64,000 nt of DNA from Plenodomus lindquistii (lineage: Eukaryota; Ascomycota; Dothideomycetes; Pleosporales; Leptosphaeriaceae), in NCBI GenBank assembly GCA_025504975.1, contig JANUWI010000005.1, forward strand, positions 496,001-560,000, in the 5' to 3' direction. Each line of letters begins with the position of its first letter. Position 1 is the first letter of the stretch. A model generated the notes under the pieces. That model worked only from the letters and a program-made list of their open reading frames with translations, did no database searches and had not been told where the DNA came from. Shown here one piece after another: positions 42,862 to 54,142 of the stretch. The position numbers and the translations under genes were made by a program.

Positions 42862-44457
42862 TTAGTCTCGCTTATCCACATCGTCTTTGCGTGGTTCTGT
42901 GCTCAACTACCATGGTCGTTAGTTTATATTCCAGACTCTGCTCAACATGCAACAAACTTACCTGATTCCCATTGTAGAACTGCTGGTCCCGCGGTTCCCT
43001 CGCCCTCTGATCCGCCAGCGTCCTCACTCGAACACTCGGTACATCAGACTGTGGAGCTTGCTGCTGTTGCTGTACCTGATTCGATGATGCGCCTGTCGTC
43101 TGTCCAGCCTGAGCTTGTGCAGACGCTCCGCCAACGCCAATCACTGACCCCAAAGTGCTGCCCACAAAGCCCACGGTGGAAGAAAGCAGACCAAAAGCAC
43201 CACCCACAAGTCCGGTAGCTGCTCCGACGACGCCGCCGCCATTTGCTCCGGAATATGCGTCAGTGTAGCCCTTGACTGGTACAAGAACTAGCGTGGCACT
43301 TGGAGCTAAATCGATGTCTCCTAACTCTTGACTTTCATCGCCTGCGGACAGCTCCCGACTTGGTTGCGGTGACAAGATGTGTCTGAAGTAGTACGGCGGA
43401 AGCTGCTTGTTGTTGATATTTGGATCATCCTGTGCAAGTTTCGAAAATTCGTTGTCGACCCATTTCCGTACTTCTTTCTCTAATGTAGCTGTTCGTGGAA
43501 ATGAAGAGCGTATTGTGCGGCCGTCAAATAGCCTGACGTTCAGGTTTACAATTTTTGCTTGCGATCCTTTTGATGATGTGGTCGTTCTGGCTTGACTGCT
43601 CTCATTTTGAATCTGGATATTGCTCTGTTCCTGCTCGCGCTCGGCCTTGCGCTGCTCAGCTTGCATTCTCCTTGCGGCCTTATCTGCTTCAATCCGTGCA
43701 TTTATGCGTGCGAGCTCCTCAGCCTCCTCTCTCTTCTTTTTTCGCAGCGCATCCCGTGCAGCTTGTTGCGCAGCGCTGACGGGTTTTGTGGAAGGCGCGG
43801 ACTTCGGTTCTGGGGATGGTGTGGCCTTCTGTTTACCTTTCGCATTCGTTGATTGTGTTGAGGTAGTCGTCGCTGCCGGTTGGGGGTCTGATGATCCGTA
43901 TAGATTGTCCTCAGCCTCTTCTGGAGCAGCTTCAGTCGGCTGTTGTGAAGATACTTGTGATGCCGATGTACGTGCTGTACTTGAACCTGGAATCGGCTCT
44001 GCGCCCAGAACTTGCCGTATCGCATTGATGAACTCCTCCTTGGTCACATCGCTCTTCAGTTGTACCTGCAATTGTCCGTTTTGTATGACGACGAACGTGG
44101 GTATGTTTGTGATATCGGAAAAGGCTGCGAGGAAGCCCGCTTCGGTCGAGCCAGCCTCGAGGCGCAAGAGGACAGCTTTCTGGACTAGAAGGCTCGATAA
44201 CTGCGAACGCGGTCAGCCTTGCGAGCACTTGAGAACGGCGAAGAATAAATGCAATTTGGTCCAACATACCCATCCACTTTGTAGCCACTCTTGTTCCCAC
44301 TCCTTGCTCTTTGCGCCGTCGTCTGCTATTCAGTTAGCTGCGTCTCCACATTCCGAATCGTTCGCAGGCTTGACATACCGCGCACAAAACAAGCAACGAG
44401 CTTCTGCTCCTGGATCGCGAGCGCGATGCCACTCTGCAAGCTTCCTTCGTGGAACAT
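42862..44457 (-). CDS. UBX-domain protein with thioredoxin-like N terminus
   Basis: Exons 44457-44379, 44322-44270, 44200-42962 and 42906-42862 (introns 56, 69 and 55 nt) give 471 aa. The N-terminal about 120 residues (MFHEGSLQSGIALAIQEQKL, VACFVRDDGAKSKEWE, VLLRLEAGS, TFVVIQNGQL) form a UAS/thioredoxin-like fold without a CXXC. Next comes an Ala/Glu/Lys-rich helix (AARDALRKKKREEAEELARI). The UBX domain follows (KIVNLNVRLFDGRTIRSSF to VLVPVKGYTDAY). A Gly/Ala hydrophobic stretch (VVGAATGLVGGAFGLLSSTV) may enter the membrane. The tail ends FYNGNQLSTEPRKDDVDKRD. This layout matches UBXN4/erasin-type Cdc48 (p97) adaptors at the ER that act in protein degradation. Confidence 0.88.
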
Positions 44458-45040
44458 TACGATAGCGCGTTGGGGTGTATGGTCAATGTGGTGGATATCT
44501 GCGGGGCGAAGCACCAGCAGGGATGATGCGTGCCTGCGATGCCCGCGGGGAATTGGTGACTTGACTTACCGACATTTATATATCTGTGGCTACGACTTTA
44601 AAGCTCCTGGTCGCATCATGTACAGTGGTTTACCTCACACCTTGAAAGCAAATCCGGTTTCCAGGCAATATTGCAGCAAACGAATCTATTAGAAATGCTA
44701 ATTCCCATCCTATTGAGTTCACCGCGCCGAAGGAAAGTAAATGCATCGAGGAAGCCAATGCTCAAACTCCCCAAATCATCCGCTAGGTGCATCCGAAGGA
44801 AGACGCTGCGGAACAAATGCTGTTGCTTGTTTGGATCGTGCCACACAATCTATGACATTGGACCCCCCCTCCCTCGCTTTCCGATCTGCACTCTCAGCAT
44901 CGCCGTACTGCTCTCAATCATGCTGAAAGGGTGTCCCCTCTCAGATATAGACCACTCCGCCTAACGAGATGGATGGACGTGTGTATCCAACCCTCGATTA
45001 TTCCATCTGACACCTTTGCCTCTCAAGCCATGCTCGATTC
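44458..45040. other. Intergenic between UBX and Rac genes
   Basis: About 580 bp holding the UBX gene promoter and the 3' end of the Rac gene. No gene or repeat recognised. Confidence 0.45.
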
Positions 45041-45911
45041 TTATAACACGACGCACTTGCTCTTCTTCTTATTCGCTTGTTGCTGGGGACGGGGGCTGAG
45101 CACAGCACTGTTCGAGGTTAGTAAACATCTTCTTAAGATTGCAAAATCAACGTACCGGATGGCCTCGTCGAAAACGCTCTTCAAGTTGCGCTGCGTCAAG
45201 GCTGAGCACTCCAGGTACTTTTGTGCCTTGATCTCCTTTGCGACCATGACTGCCTGCTCGTACTGAATCGGCGCCATCTTCTTTTGTCTCAACGACTCCT
45301 TAGTCGGCTCATCGTCCCTCAAATCAAGCTTTGTGCCAACGAGGATGATGGGGACGCCAGGCGCATGATGGTCGATTTCTGGGTACCACTGATGCAGGGT
45401 TAGCGTCTCGTGTCACATGCGACGAAAATGGATTTTTGACCTTTGCCTTGACATTGTCGAACGAGGGGGGGCTGACGATGGAGAAGCAAATCAGGAACAC
45501 GTCCGTCTGCGGGTAAGAAAGTGGCCGCAGTCGGTCGTAGTCCTCTTGACCGGCAGTATCCCACAGGCCAAGGCTTATGGGCTTGCCATCGACCATGACA
45601 TTTGCCGAGTAGTTGTCGAAGCTGGAGCGTGTCAATGCATGTCTTGGGTAGGGCAGCGGGCAGACTCACACTGTGGGGATGTATTCGCCTGGGAAGGCGT
45701 TGGTTGTGTATGAGATGAGTAGACATGTCTGTCCTGTTAGCCTGGAGGCACATGGTAGTGGAGCGGCAGTGTCTCACTTTGCCCACGGCACCGTCACCAG
45801 TCACGACGCACTGCACGACTATCAGCGACCAAAGGTCCAAAGGGAAGATCGCGTGGATCCCCGCGTACAGCGAAAGCGCACCTTGAGCGATTGGGTCGCA
45901 GGGGCAGCCAT
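45041..45911 (-). CDS. rac1: Rho-family GTPase Rac
   Basis: Six exons: 45911-45882, 45810-45778, 45728-45670, 45621-45441, 45388-45156 and 45107-45041; 200 aa. The start MAAPATQSLK joins CVVTGDGAVGK, the P-loop. Then come [20 protein letters not shown] (switch I), WDTAGQEDYDRLRPLSYP (switch II), VGTKLDLRDD, ECSALTQRNLK and a polybasic tail ending in the CAAX box CVVL for geranylgeranylation. [13 protein letters not shown] and SANVMVDGKP are of Rac, not Cdc42, type. Rac controls hyphal tip growth, branching and NADPH oxidase in filamentous fungi. The first two exons are only 30 and 33 nt, so automatic predictions often miss them. Confidence 0.94.
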
Positions 45912-47321
45912 TGCGGTGCTGCGATATGGCTCGTCGGTTTAGTCTCGTGGGCGGGTACGGGAGCCCTGGCTCGGCGAGAGAAATGGGGCGGGTTCGGGAG
46001 GTAAGAGGCGAGGCGAGGTGCGGAGCTTGCGAGGGGACGGGGACAACTGCACGGCGAGGGATTAGAGCAGGCACAAGAGGCAGGCAGGTGGGCGCGGAGG
46101 GAGGTGAAGGGACGCACCGTGGGGACGATTTGCGCGGGAGCTATCTGCAGCGCAGGAGGCGTTGTAGCGCTTGGCAGGCGGCGGGTTGAGAAGCGAGCTC
46201 GACAGATGGATGGACGTGGATGCGCGAGTCGCAGCAGCTTGGGCCACTGGGTCCGGCGGGGATCGAGTCGTGCGGCGGCGGCAGCGCTGCTATGCTAGTG
46301 AGTGCACCTGGGCGAGGATAAACTATGTACAGACAGTATCGCGACAAGGCAGCATGCAACCAACGGGCAAGAGGGCCTTTGGGAGAGAAAGTTTAGGCCC
46401 ACTGTGCTAGAGCATACCTACTGGAGCTGTGGACTGGAGCGCATGGAGCTGCCGTGTTGAAACCCATTTGCGACACCCACTCACTCGTTCTACACACCGT
46501 GATAGCCACACCATGCCCCGTTTGGGCCGTCGTCCTGGCCCTGCACACTCCCGATTCGCAGTCTGTCGCCGCGCCGCTGTAGACAGCTTTGGCCAGCCTG
46601 CCTACCAGAGCCTTGCGCCGCGAGACGGCTGCCGCTCACATGGCGCCCCTTGCAAGACGTCTCACAGGCCAGGCACCACTCACACGGCCAGAGGAGCCAT
46701 CCTCTCCCCAAGCTGCACTGGAGCTACAGCACGAGTCGACTGTACACCATCATGAATGGACTGAATCCGTCAAGACAAGACTCCACCTGCGCCCTGTCGC
46801 ATCCATCGACGCATGGGTGGCATGCAGTGCAGTCAAGCAATAAGTAGAATTCCTCGTCTTCTAGCGTCGTGATTCGCCGTGCAGCTCCCATTTTCTGCTC
46901 GCCACCCTCGCCGCGCTCCCTTCCTATTAGCCGTCCGTGCCAAACATCACGCATGTGAATCTGCAACACAACGCTACACCTACATTAGCACTTGCAGCCT
47001 GCATCCTGCGACCTACAAATCGGAGCCTCTCTCTCCTGTACCCATTTGTTCCTTTTTCGCTCATCCCACAAGTGGCGTGAGTAGCCGCGTGCAGCATCTC
47101 ATGTTTTGCCCGCTGTTTCGAAGCACATGGTTGCCGCATCTGGCGCATCCTGCACGGCGCATTGTGTCGAGTGTCGAAGCAACCACAATGGCAGCATCTC
47201 CCACAATCGTCATGATGTTTTCAGAGTTGACAAAGCGTTCCCGACAAAGACTGTCGCAGAACTCAAATGTATTGGGTATCTCAGGACGCCGGACAAGCTT
47301 ATGCTAATCTTTACAACCCAA
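45912..47321. other. Intergenic, no gene seen
   Basis: About 1.4 kb between the Rac ATG and the Cms1 stop. The Rac-proximal 350 bp is C-rich on the minus strand, typical of a long fungal 5' leader. The remainder has several short open frames on both strands (for example 46589-46843 and 46879-47307) without a recognisable domain. Confidence 0.45.
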
Positions 47322-48253
47322 TCAGTAAAACAAGAACAGGTCGCTGCCGTCCTGCTTGGTCTTCCCAACAAACTCTGGCCTGAGCAACAACTTGATCAAG
47401 GACTCATGCAACTCTTTCATGTCGAGAATCCCCCGCTTCTTCTGGTCAATATATGAAACATCAATGACTACTCGCTTCAGGTTCTTCGTTGTCAGGGCCT
47501 TCTGTTCCAGCAACTGAACCAGTCGGTCAGGTGTTCCCACTCCAAAATCGATCCTTTAGTCGAGTCAGCATTGACCTCAGCCGGCTGATCCTGAAAAACT
47601 CACTTAGTTTTCTTGAGATGTCCTATTTGTTCCGGCAGCTTCAAGTGTTTTGCGAACAACTTAGCCACATTGGGGTCTGTGACACCGTGCTTGGGCAGGC
47701 CCGCCTTGAGAGACCTGCACACATCGGCAGCTCTAATTCCAGATGCGCTGACGATGATCGTGTGCGGTGATCCGTGTGGTTTTGCGGGTGTAGGAGCTAG
47801 ATTACTTGACAATGAGATGAGGAACTCAGGAAGGCTTTCCAAGGTTCTGGGTTTCGTCCATCTTGTACTGTCTTGTACAGTGCGGGCTGTTCGTGTTAGA
47901 TCAGAATCTGCAGACGAGCACAGCATCCTACCAGATATGAATTTGTCTTCCAGTTCAACACTGCTCAACTCTTTTCCATAGAGCCGAGTTCTCGCGTTAA
48001 CGTAGTCCGCAAGCAACTGGTTATCCAGCCGCTCAAAAGAATGGTTTACGCCCAACTCCTGGTCCAGGTCATCTTCATCAATCTCCTTCGCCTTCTGTTT
48101 CTTCTTTTCCTTCCGTTTCGCTTTCTTGGCGGCCTTCTTGCTGTCCTTGGTCGCCTCAGGCTCGGCTTCTCTTTTTCTCTTCTTCGACGAAGCCGTGGTA
48201 TCGAACTCGGCCTCTAGCAAGGGCACACCTCCTTCTGATTCTGAATCTGACAT
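47322..48253 (-). CDS. cms1: Cms1-like 90S pre-ribosome protein
   Basis: Exons 48253-47932, 47886-47604 and 47553-47322 give 278 aa. The first intron is 45 nt and in frame without stops, so unspliced RNA would encode 15 extra residues; the GTAGGA donor, ATCTAACAC branch site and AACAG acceptor support splicing. The N terminus is a Lys/Glu-rich nuclear segment (KKAAKKAKRKEKKKQKAKE). The rest has Cms1 features: TLESLPEFL, HTIIVSASGIRAADVCRSLK, LFAKHLKL, then VGTPDRLVQLLE and RVVIDVSYIDQKKRGILD, a degenerate helicase-like fold. In yeast Cms1 is in the U3-containing 90S particle that matures small-subunit rRNA. It diverges from CENP-T across 212 bp. Confidence 0.87.
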
Positions 48254-48465
48254 TGTGTTACTGGTGTTTGGATTGAGTTAATGTAGGGACTCGCAGTCGT
48301 GCAACAGAAAATGTTCCAGAGATGAGATGTAGTTATCGATAAGCCAAGCGCTAGCTATGTAAGGCTTAGTCGTCGCGAACGCTGGGGGAGGCGCGTCCGC
48401 CTGACGCGTTTACCGAATGTCTATCAACAAGCCCACTTCGCACCACCAAGATAGACACCACAACC

Positions 48466-50232
48466 ATGTCTGAGTCTGCGCGCAAGAAGCAACGCCTGTC
48501 GCCTGAGCACAATGTTCTCACTACACCCAATAATGATGCGCGCACACCCATAACCCCGTTTCGCCGTGCCATCAGTGCTGGTCCCACTCCAGGAAGTCGG
48601 AAGACACCAACATTGCGAACACCAGGCACTGGTAGGACCCCTCGCGGCGGGCCGGCAACTCGGCCTTTGCCTCCACGAAGAGCAGCTCCCACAACTCCCC
48701 ATGCGATCAAGGCCCTGAGAGAGCGTGCCAATGCCGCAAGAACACCGGGCAACAACCGCCGAAGAAGTGGACGGGTGCAGAGGGAGACACCGCGAGACCT
48801 ACTACGAGGGCTTAGCAGAGGTGAGACAGAAAGATGTCCTGTAATGGCTGGAGCTAAATGAGGCACAGCGCTTGCCCGTGATAGTCGACCGGTCGAGCCC
48901 TCCCCTCAAATTCAAGCCCAGCGAACACGACATTCAGCTCTTGATCTTCCGGACGTGGAAGATGGCCCGGATCCTGCGGCACCTCGACTTTCTATGGCAT
49001 TGGGCGACATGTACGATGACGACGACAGTTACCACAGTGCTCCACCACGCCAATCGCTCCTACCTGACCTGCCAGACGATGTCGACGGAGGGACTGTACA
49101 ATCTCTGGAATTCGGACGTCGAGCGGTCAGTGAAGATCCACGCCACATGTATGGGGGAAGATACAGTGCGCATTTTGGAGACTTGAGCGAATTGGGTGCT
49201 GTCGAGGAAGAAGACTTTGAGATTGACGGGACGTTCATCAATCAACGTGGAAATGCAAGACTGGGCCAGACCATCGATGAAGCTTTGGGAGAGGACGATA
49301 CCACAACTCAACTACGAGCATTGACTGGCCGAAGAGATGGTCGTCCGAGTGACGTGGACTTGGGTGTCTTTGAACAAGACAACGATGACACTGAGGAGCC
49401 AACTTTCAGATTCAATATACCGGAACGTATACGCGCACCAGCCCGAGAGGAAGCAGCGGCGGAAGAAAGCGAAATCGAACTAGACGAAGACGTTCAACAA
49501 GGTTTTGATAGCGATGATCCAGGATTGCAAGACGAGAGTATGCAATTCCCCGAAGACGAACAGCAAGATGAAGCGACTGTGGCCCTGGACGGAGAAGTTC
49601 CTACAGAAGCAGCCGGCATGTTGGGCTGGGAATCCGACGATGCTGCAGAGGATGATGCCGCTCTCGCTGCATATCGAGAAGAAGCCTCAGCGATAGATCG
49701 GAGTTTACAAACACAATCGCCAGAGCATCCTGCTGCTGCAAAACGAAGCGTGAGAGCGCCCAAGGAACTGCGGATATCGAAACGAGGGTTGGACTACCCA
49801 TCCTTCCCGACTGCACCTGTAAAGAAGCTTGCCTTGAGCTTCATGAAGTCCCAGGGAAGCAAAGCACGCTTGCCGCCCGATGCCATCGCTGAGCTGGTCA
49901 AGAACACGGACGACTTCTTTGAACAGATCAGTATCGATCTTGCTGCGTATGCACAACATGGTGGCCGGAAGATGATCGAGGAGAGCGATGTAATTGCGCT
50001 CATGAAACGGTATGTTGCATTTCTTGTTGTACAAGTATGTACAAATATATGCGAAGCCAGCTTACTAACCCTTCCTAGAACTCGCAAGACCACTGGTAAT
50101 AATACATCCTTCTCGCTCGCACAGAAGATGCTTCCTAGGGAACTGCTTCAGCAATTGCGAATGGAGCCTCCAGTTAAGCTGAAGGGCCAGAAGCGGAAGC
50201 GGCTAGACACCATACAGGAAGAAGATGACTGA
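48466..50232 (+). CDS. cnn1: Histone-fold kinetochore protein CENP-T
   Basis: Exons 48466-48820, 48869-50009 and 50079-50232 (introns 48 and 69 nt, the second with TACTAAC) give 549 aa. The N-terminal 120 residues are basic with many TP sites (RTPITPFRR, RTPGTGRTP), likely CDK sites for recruiting Ndc80. The middle is acidic and disordered. The C-terminal about 110 residues are a histone fold: ISKRGLDYPSFP, KKLALSFM, DAIAELVKNTDDFFEQ, AYAQHGGRKMIEESDVIALM, then FSLAQKMLPRELLQQLRM. This is the CENP-T signature, which pairs with CENP-W on centromeric DNA. The phospho-regulation is inferred. It ends 20 bp from the convergent shy1 stop. Confidence 0.92.
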
Positions 50233-50252
50233 GCAAGGTCACGGTAATGACT

Positions 50253-51350
50253 TCATGACCAATCGACGCTGTGTCGGACTCTTCGTTGGGTGCCAGAGAT
50301 GGGCTTCTTGACGACCATCCAGAACATGATCGAAGTGGCAAAACTCAACGCATACCTGTCAATTGTGAGATGGCGTCTGTATGAGGAGAGACATGGGAAA
50401 CAATACCATGTGAAGATGTATTGTGTGTGGTTGTTTCGTAGATTTACCGTTGGCGCTCTGCCAATTGGTATGCCCTTAGGTTCGCGCTCGTAGTTTGTGA
50501 GCAGATCCGGTACTACGCTTCATTAGATACCCCAATTTTACCAGCATCACTTCGATCTCCATGTTCGAAATGTAGACTTACTCATCGTCTCCTCTACCCA
50601 CACAGGCTGGCTCCCACTCCACTCGGCCATCTCCTCCACACTCGGAAAGAACCACTTCCCCTTGTCTGGCTGATTCCTCGGCGTGAACATATTTCCCTTT
50701 GGTGGAATTCTAAGCAATCCCTCAATTGTGACCTCGCCCTCCGGCAACGCGCCATTCTTCTTCCTAAACCATTGCGCAGTCGCATCCTTCTTGATCCACC
50801 CCCTGCAACACAGAATCTTATGCACATTCCCTCTCGCATCTTTCCTCTCCATCGGCGTGACAACTGTATACCCCTCCTCCCCATCCAACATCCGCGGCCC
50901 AATCAACATTTCCTGATCATGTCGCAGCACGCCCGTCGCATACACTCTCCTGTAGTCGAAATCCTTCACGGCGTCCGGGTCAATACGCAACGGCAACTCC
51001 AGCGGTGGAAACGTCAACCGGTCTTCAAATCGCGCGACGAGTTCAGTCTTCCAGCCCAGCCGTTGCACCTGCCAGCACCCTAATATGAAGGCTGTGACGG
51101 GGATAGTAGCGAGAATAATGAGACCGTAGCCGTGCTGTTTTCCTACACGCGCCATTTTCGCGGGGCGGTCGAGGATAGAGACGAAGTTTGGGTCGAGGCC
51201 GGGGCCGCCGCCTACGTTTCGTCGGGGTTGTTGGAAGCGTGCGCGGAGACATTGTCGACGGAGTGGGGATGTGGTTGGGCGGAGGGTATGGGCGGCATGA
51301 TGTGTGTAGTAGCGCCGGAAGAGAGTGAAGAAGGGATTCGGTTTCGACAT
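50253..51350 (-). CDS. shy1: Cytochrome oxidase assembly protein Shy1/SURF1
   Basis: Exons 51350-50582, 50512-50407 and 50355-50253 (introns 69 and 51 nt) give 325 aa. The N terminus (FFTLFRRYYTHHAAHTLRP, many Arg) is a mitochondrial presequence. The first membrane helix is LIILATIPVTAFILGCWQVQ, with the SURF1 motif FILGCWQVQRLGWK. The intermembrane domain contains DYRRVYATGVLRHDQEMLIGPR, EGYTVVTPME, RGWIKKD and IPPKGNMFTPRNQ. The spliced C terminus adds NYEREPKGIPIGR, NLRNNHTQYIFTW and the second helix (YALSFATSIMFWMVV). Without splicing, the protein would lose that helix. It is an inner-membrane factor for haem insertion into Cox1. Confidence 0.93.
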
Positions 51351-51529
51351 TGTGGTGGGGCGTGGTGTGGTGTTTGAGGGCGGGATGGGTAGGTTGGGGA
51401 AGTTTAGGTGGAAGCTCGGTGTGGGCCGAATGGGGTATAGCCCCCGCAACTGTACGTATCGTCTATTGGATCTTAATCATTGAGCTACCTTCAACATTAC
51501 ATCGCAAAGTCGGGTAAAGAAATTCAAAT

Positions 51530-52342
51530 ATGACAGAAGTGCTACCTTCGACGAATGGCACCGCTGAAGATGCAGGTGCTACGAGAGCGCAGGACACCTC
51601 GCGAAAGGACGATCTCATCGAGGAACTCGATGTCTTGCTTGAACGATACCTCTACACACTAGATGAGTACCAGAAGATCAGAAATGAGCTCTCGAAACAG
51701 CTATCTTCAGTGCGTTCCTCGGATTTTCGAATGCTGCTCAAAATATTCTGATCATATTCGCAGGGTTATATGTTCTTGGCCCAGGCCAACTTCCACAATT
51801 CGTCCTCAGCAATCAGATACGGCAAGGACTGCTATGACGACCGTATGCAAGCAATTCGTACAGCGTAGGCAGTTGTGTTCTCTTCATTGATGTATTGAAG
51901 GATCTATCGACAGGCTAACATCCTCAGTCACATGTCGGAAGTCTTGGACGATACCTCGAGGAGCGGAAGATCACAGTTCACAGTCAAAAATCAATATGCG
52001 GAGAAACCTACAGATCTATTCAAGGATGAATCGTTGAAAGAGGAGCAAGTGCCAGAAAAGCAGACATCACAGGAATCTCCTGACACGCCGGAAGCGAAGG
52101 AAGAATCGACAACGTCAGATGCGGAGGAAGAGAAGGGAAAGGCTGGCAACGGCGCCGTGAAGCCTCCAGATCCATTACGATGGTTTGGCATTCTTGTCCC
52201 GCCTGCGCTACGCAATGCACAGTCAACTTTCATCGCAGCGGTCGAAGGCGCGATTCCGCGATTGGCTACTGTAGCGATGGACCTAAGGAGTCAGGAGATC
52301 GAGATTGGACGCATGAGGAAGCATATCAAGAAATTGTCATGA
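51530..52342 (+). CDS. vma22: V-ATPase assembly factor Vma22 (CCDC115-like)
   Basis: Exons 51530-51709, 51764-51864 and 51928-52342 (introns 54 and 63 nt) give 231 aa. The N terminus is helical (LIEELDVLLERYLYTLDEYQ, ELSKQLSSGYMFLAQANFH, IRYGKDCYDDRMQAIR). The middle (about 105-165) is acidic and disordered. The end is conserved: DPLRWFGILVPPALRNAQS and a final helix. These two blocks are diagnostic of Vma22/CCDC115, an ER factor needed to assemble the V0 sector of the vacuolar proton ATPase. It diverges from shy1 across 179 bp. Confidence 0.88.
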
Positions 52343-53151
52343 GGTATCACGTAGGGACCAATGAAATCCGGATCGAGGGGAGCGCTCTGGCTTGAAGAGC
52401 CATGCAGTAATGAAAGTGAAGGTGTCTTGGATAGTGACGAGAGCAAATGACTCACTTATGCCACTGCAGTGTCGGTTTACGATTCGATACCTAGGTTCGT
52501 CGACCGAGGGGTATATCACAAATCGCTTGTGGCGAAGTTGTTTGTGAGTCTAACAATCGCTAAAGAAGATGTGACTTGGCAATGTTGTTCTTGAGTCTAT
52601 GACCATACGTCCCCAATGTGAAGCTCCTGTAGCATGGGCCATCAAAGTTGGAGCACTGGCGCGAGAAGCAGTAGGTACGGACACTGTCGGTCTCATGACA
52701 AATATCGCGCCGTCTGTGGTCGCGTGCGGGGCATCCGTATGGGCTTAGAGAGTTCAGGAACAACCAGACTCTTTTGTTCTTCAGCCACTGATCATCAATG
52801 TGCCATAGATCCACGACGAGATATGATGAACCAATGGTTGAACGGGACGTTCAGGGTGGCTACATCCTGCTTTCAAGATCATCCAATCGGGCGTACACCG
52901 CACCGCTGATCATCGACATAATGTAGATGGAGAACCAAAGACGCTTAACAAATTTGCACTCGCAATTCGAGTTTTGATGGTGTCGTGGTAAGGGACAGGA
53001 ATCGTGACATGTCCGTGCCTGGTCGGACCTCCGAGCCTCACCAACTTCCCCGCATAAACACCACTTTGCGCTACCAGAACTTTTGCGCCCTTAGATCACC
53101 GCGACTGCCCCACTTGCCTATCAACATACAACCCACAAATACTTCAACACC
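52343..53151. other. Intergenic between vma22 and PDCD5
   Basis: About 810 bp without a supported gene. It should include the PDCD5 promoter. Open frames on either strand are short and featureless. Confidence 0.45.
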
Positions 53152-53675
53152 ATGTCTGACGAAGATCTGGAGCAAATTCGGCGTGCGCGCCTACAACAAC
53201 TACAGCAACAAGGTGGGGGTGGAGGTCAAGGCGGCGGCGAGGGCTCAGAGCAAGAATCAAGACAGTAAGGTTTCGCAGCAAGCCATATAGACAGGAGCTA
53301 ATCATATCAAAGGCAAAGAGAAAGTACGTTTCCTGCTCCCAACGACCACCCGTCCCAAAGATTCAACGACTAACAACCCCACCAGACGACCAGCGCAACT
53401 CCATTCTCTCCCAAATCCTCACACCCGACGCCGCCGACCGTCTAGGCCGAATACGCCTCGTCAAAGAATCGCGCGCGACCGACATTGAAAACCGCCTCAT
53501 CATGCTCGCACGTACGGGGCAAATAAGACAGAAGGTCAGCGAGGCGCAGTTGAAGGAGATATTGGGCGCGGTTGCCGAGCAGAATGAGAAGGAGGAGCAG
53601 AAGATTGTGGTGAATCGTAGAGGAGGGAATTGGGATGACGATGATGAGTTGGAGGAGCTTATGAAGGATGTCTGA
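53152..53675 (+). CDS. PDCD5-family protein
   Basis: Exons 53152-53264, 53313-53323 (11 nt) and 53386-53675 (introns 48 and 62 nt) give 137 aa. The start (MSDEDLEQIRRARLQQLQQQ) is the mobile N-terminal helix. A Gly/Gln linker follows, and the microexon supplies QREN at the join to DQRNSILSQILTPDAADRL. The three-helix core contains GRIRLVKESRATDIENRLI and QIRQKVSEAQLKEIL, and the tail is acidic. Family members bind nucleic acid and the chaperonin CCT; in fungi the role is poorly defined. Length and every core motif match the family. Confidence 0.9.
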
Positions 53676-54142
53676 GATAATTGCGTGGGGAAGTAGAGGG
53701 GAATATGCATTGGGAGGCGTTTAGTGGGATTGCAGCACTCAAAATATGATCTGAGGCCAAATGATCACGGGTGTGGTTAGCGGAAGTTCGTGATTGGCGA
53801 TTCTCCTCATGAACGCAGTCATATTCATGTGTGAATCTTGTGTTATGGAACATCGCATAGGGAGTCATGCTGTCGATGAAGCATTGTAGCCATTCGATAA
53901 ACCGCACATTTGTAAACGCTAGAATCGAGACAATAAGTCAAGTGGACCACCAGCACAAACACCTCTCTCGTCCAAACCACTAAGCAGCTATCTCTATCAT
54001 CGTCTAATACCCTTCCTCGTGGCTCATAAGTGTGTATGGAGAGAATAACAAGCTGACAGGCTTGGAATGTTCGCGTCTGTATATTTGTACACACGAGTCC
54101 TTCATCTAGGGGTTCAGTTCTCTTGCAAACTTATCAACAGTG
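53676..54142. other. Convergent intergenic region
   Basis: About 470 bp between the PDCD5 and BBE-oxidase stops. No gene or repeat seen. Confidence 0.4.

Noticed and set aside
46429..47307. Several 80-140 codon frames between Rac and Cms1
   Set aside because: No domain, no consistent splicing, and composition shifts typical of leader sequence.
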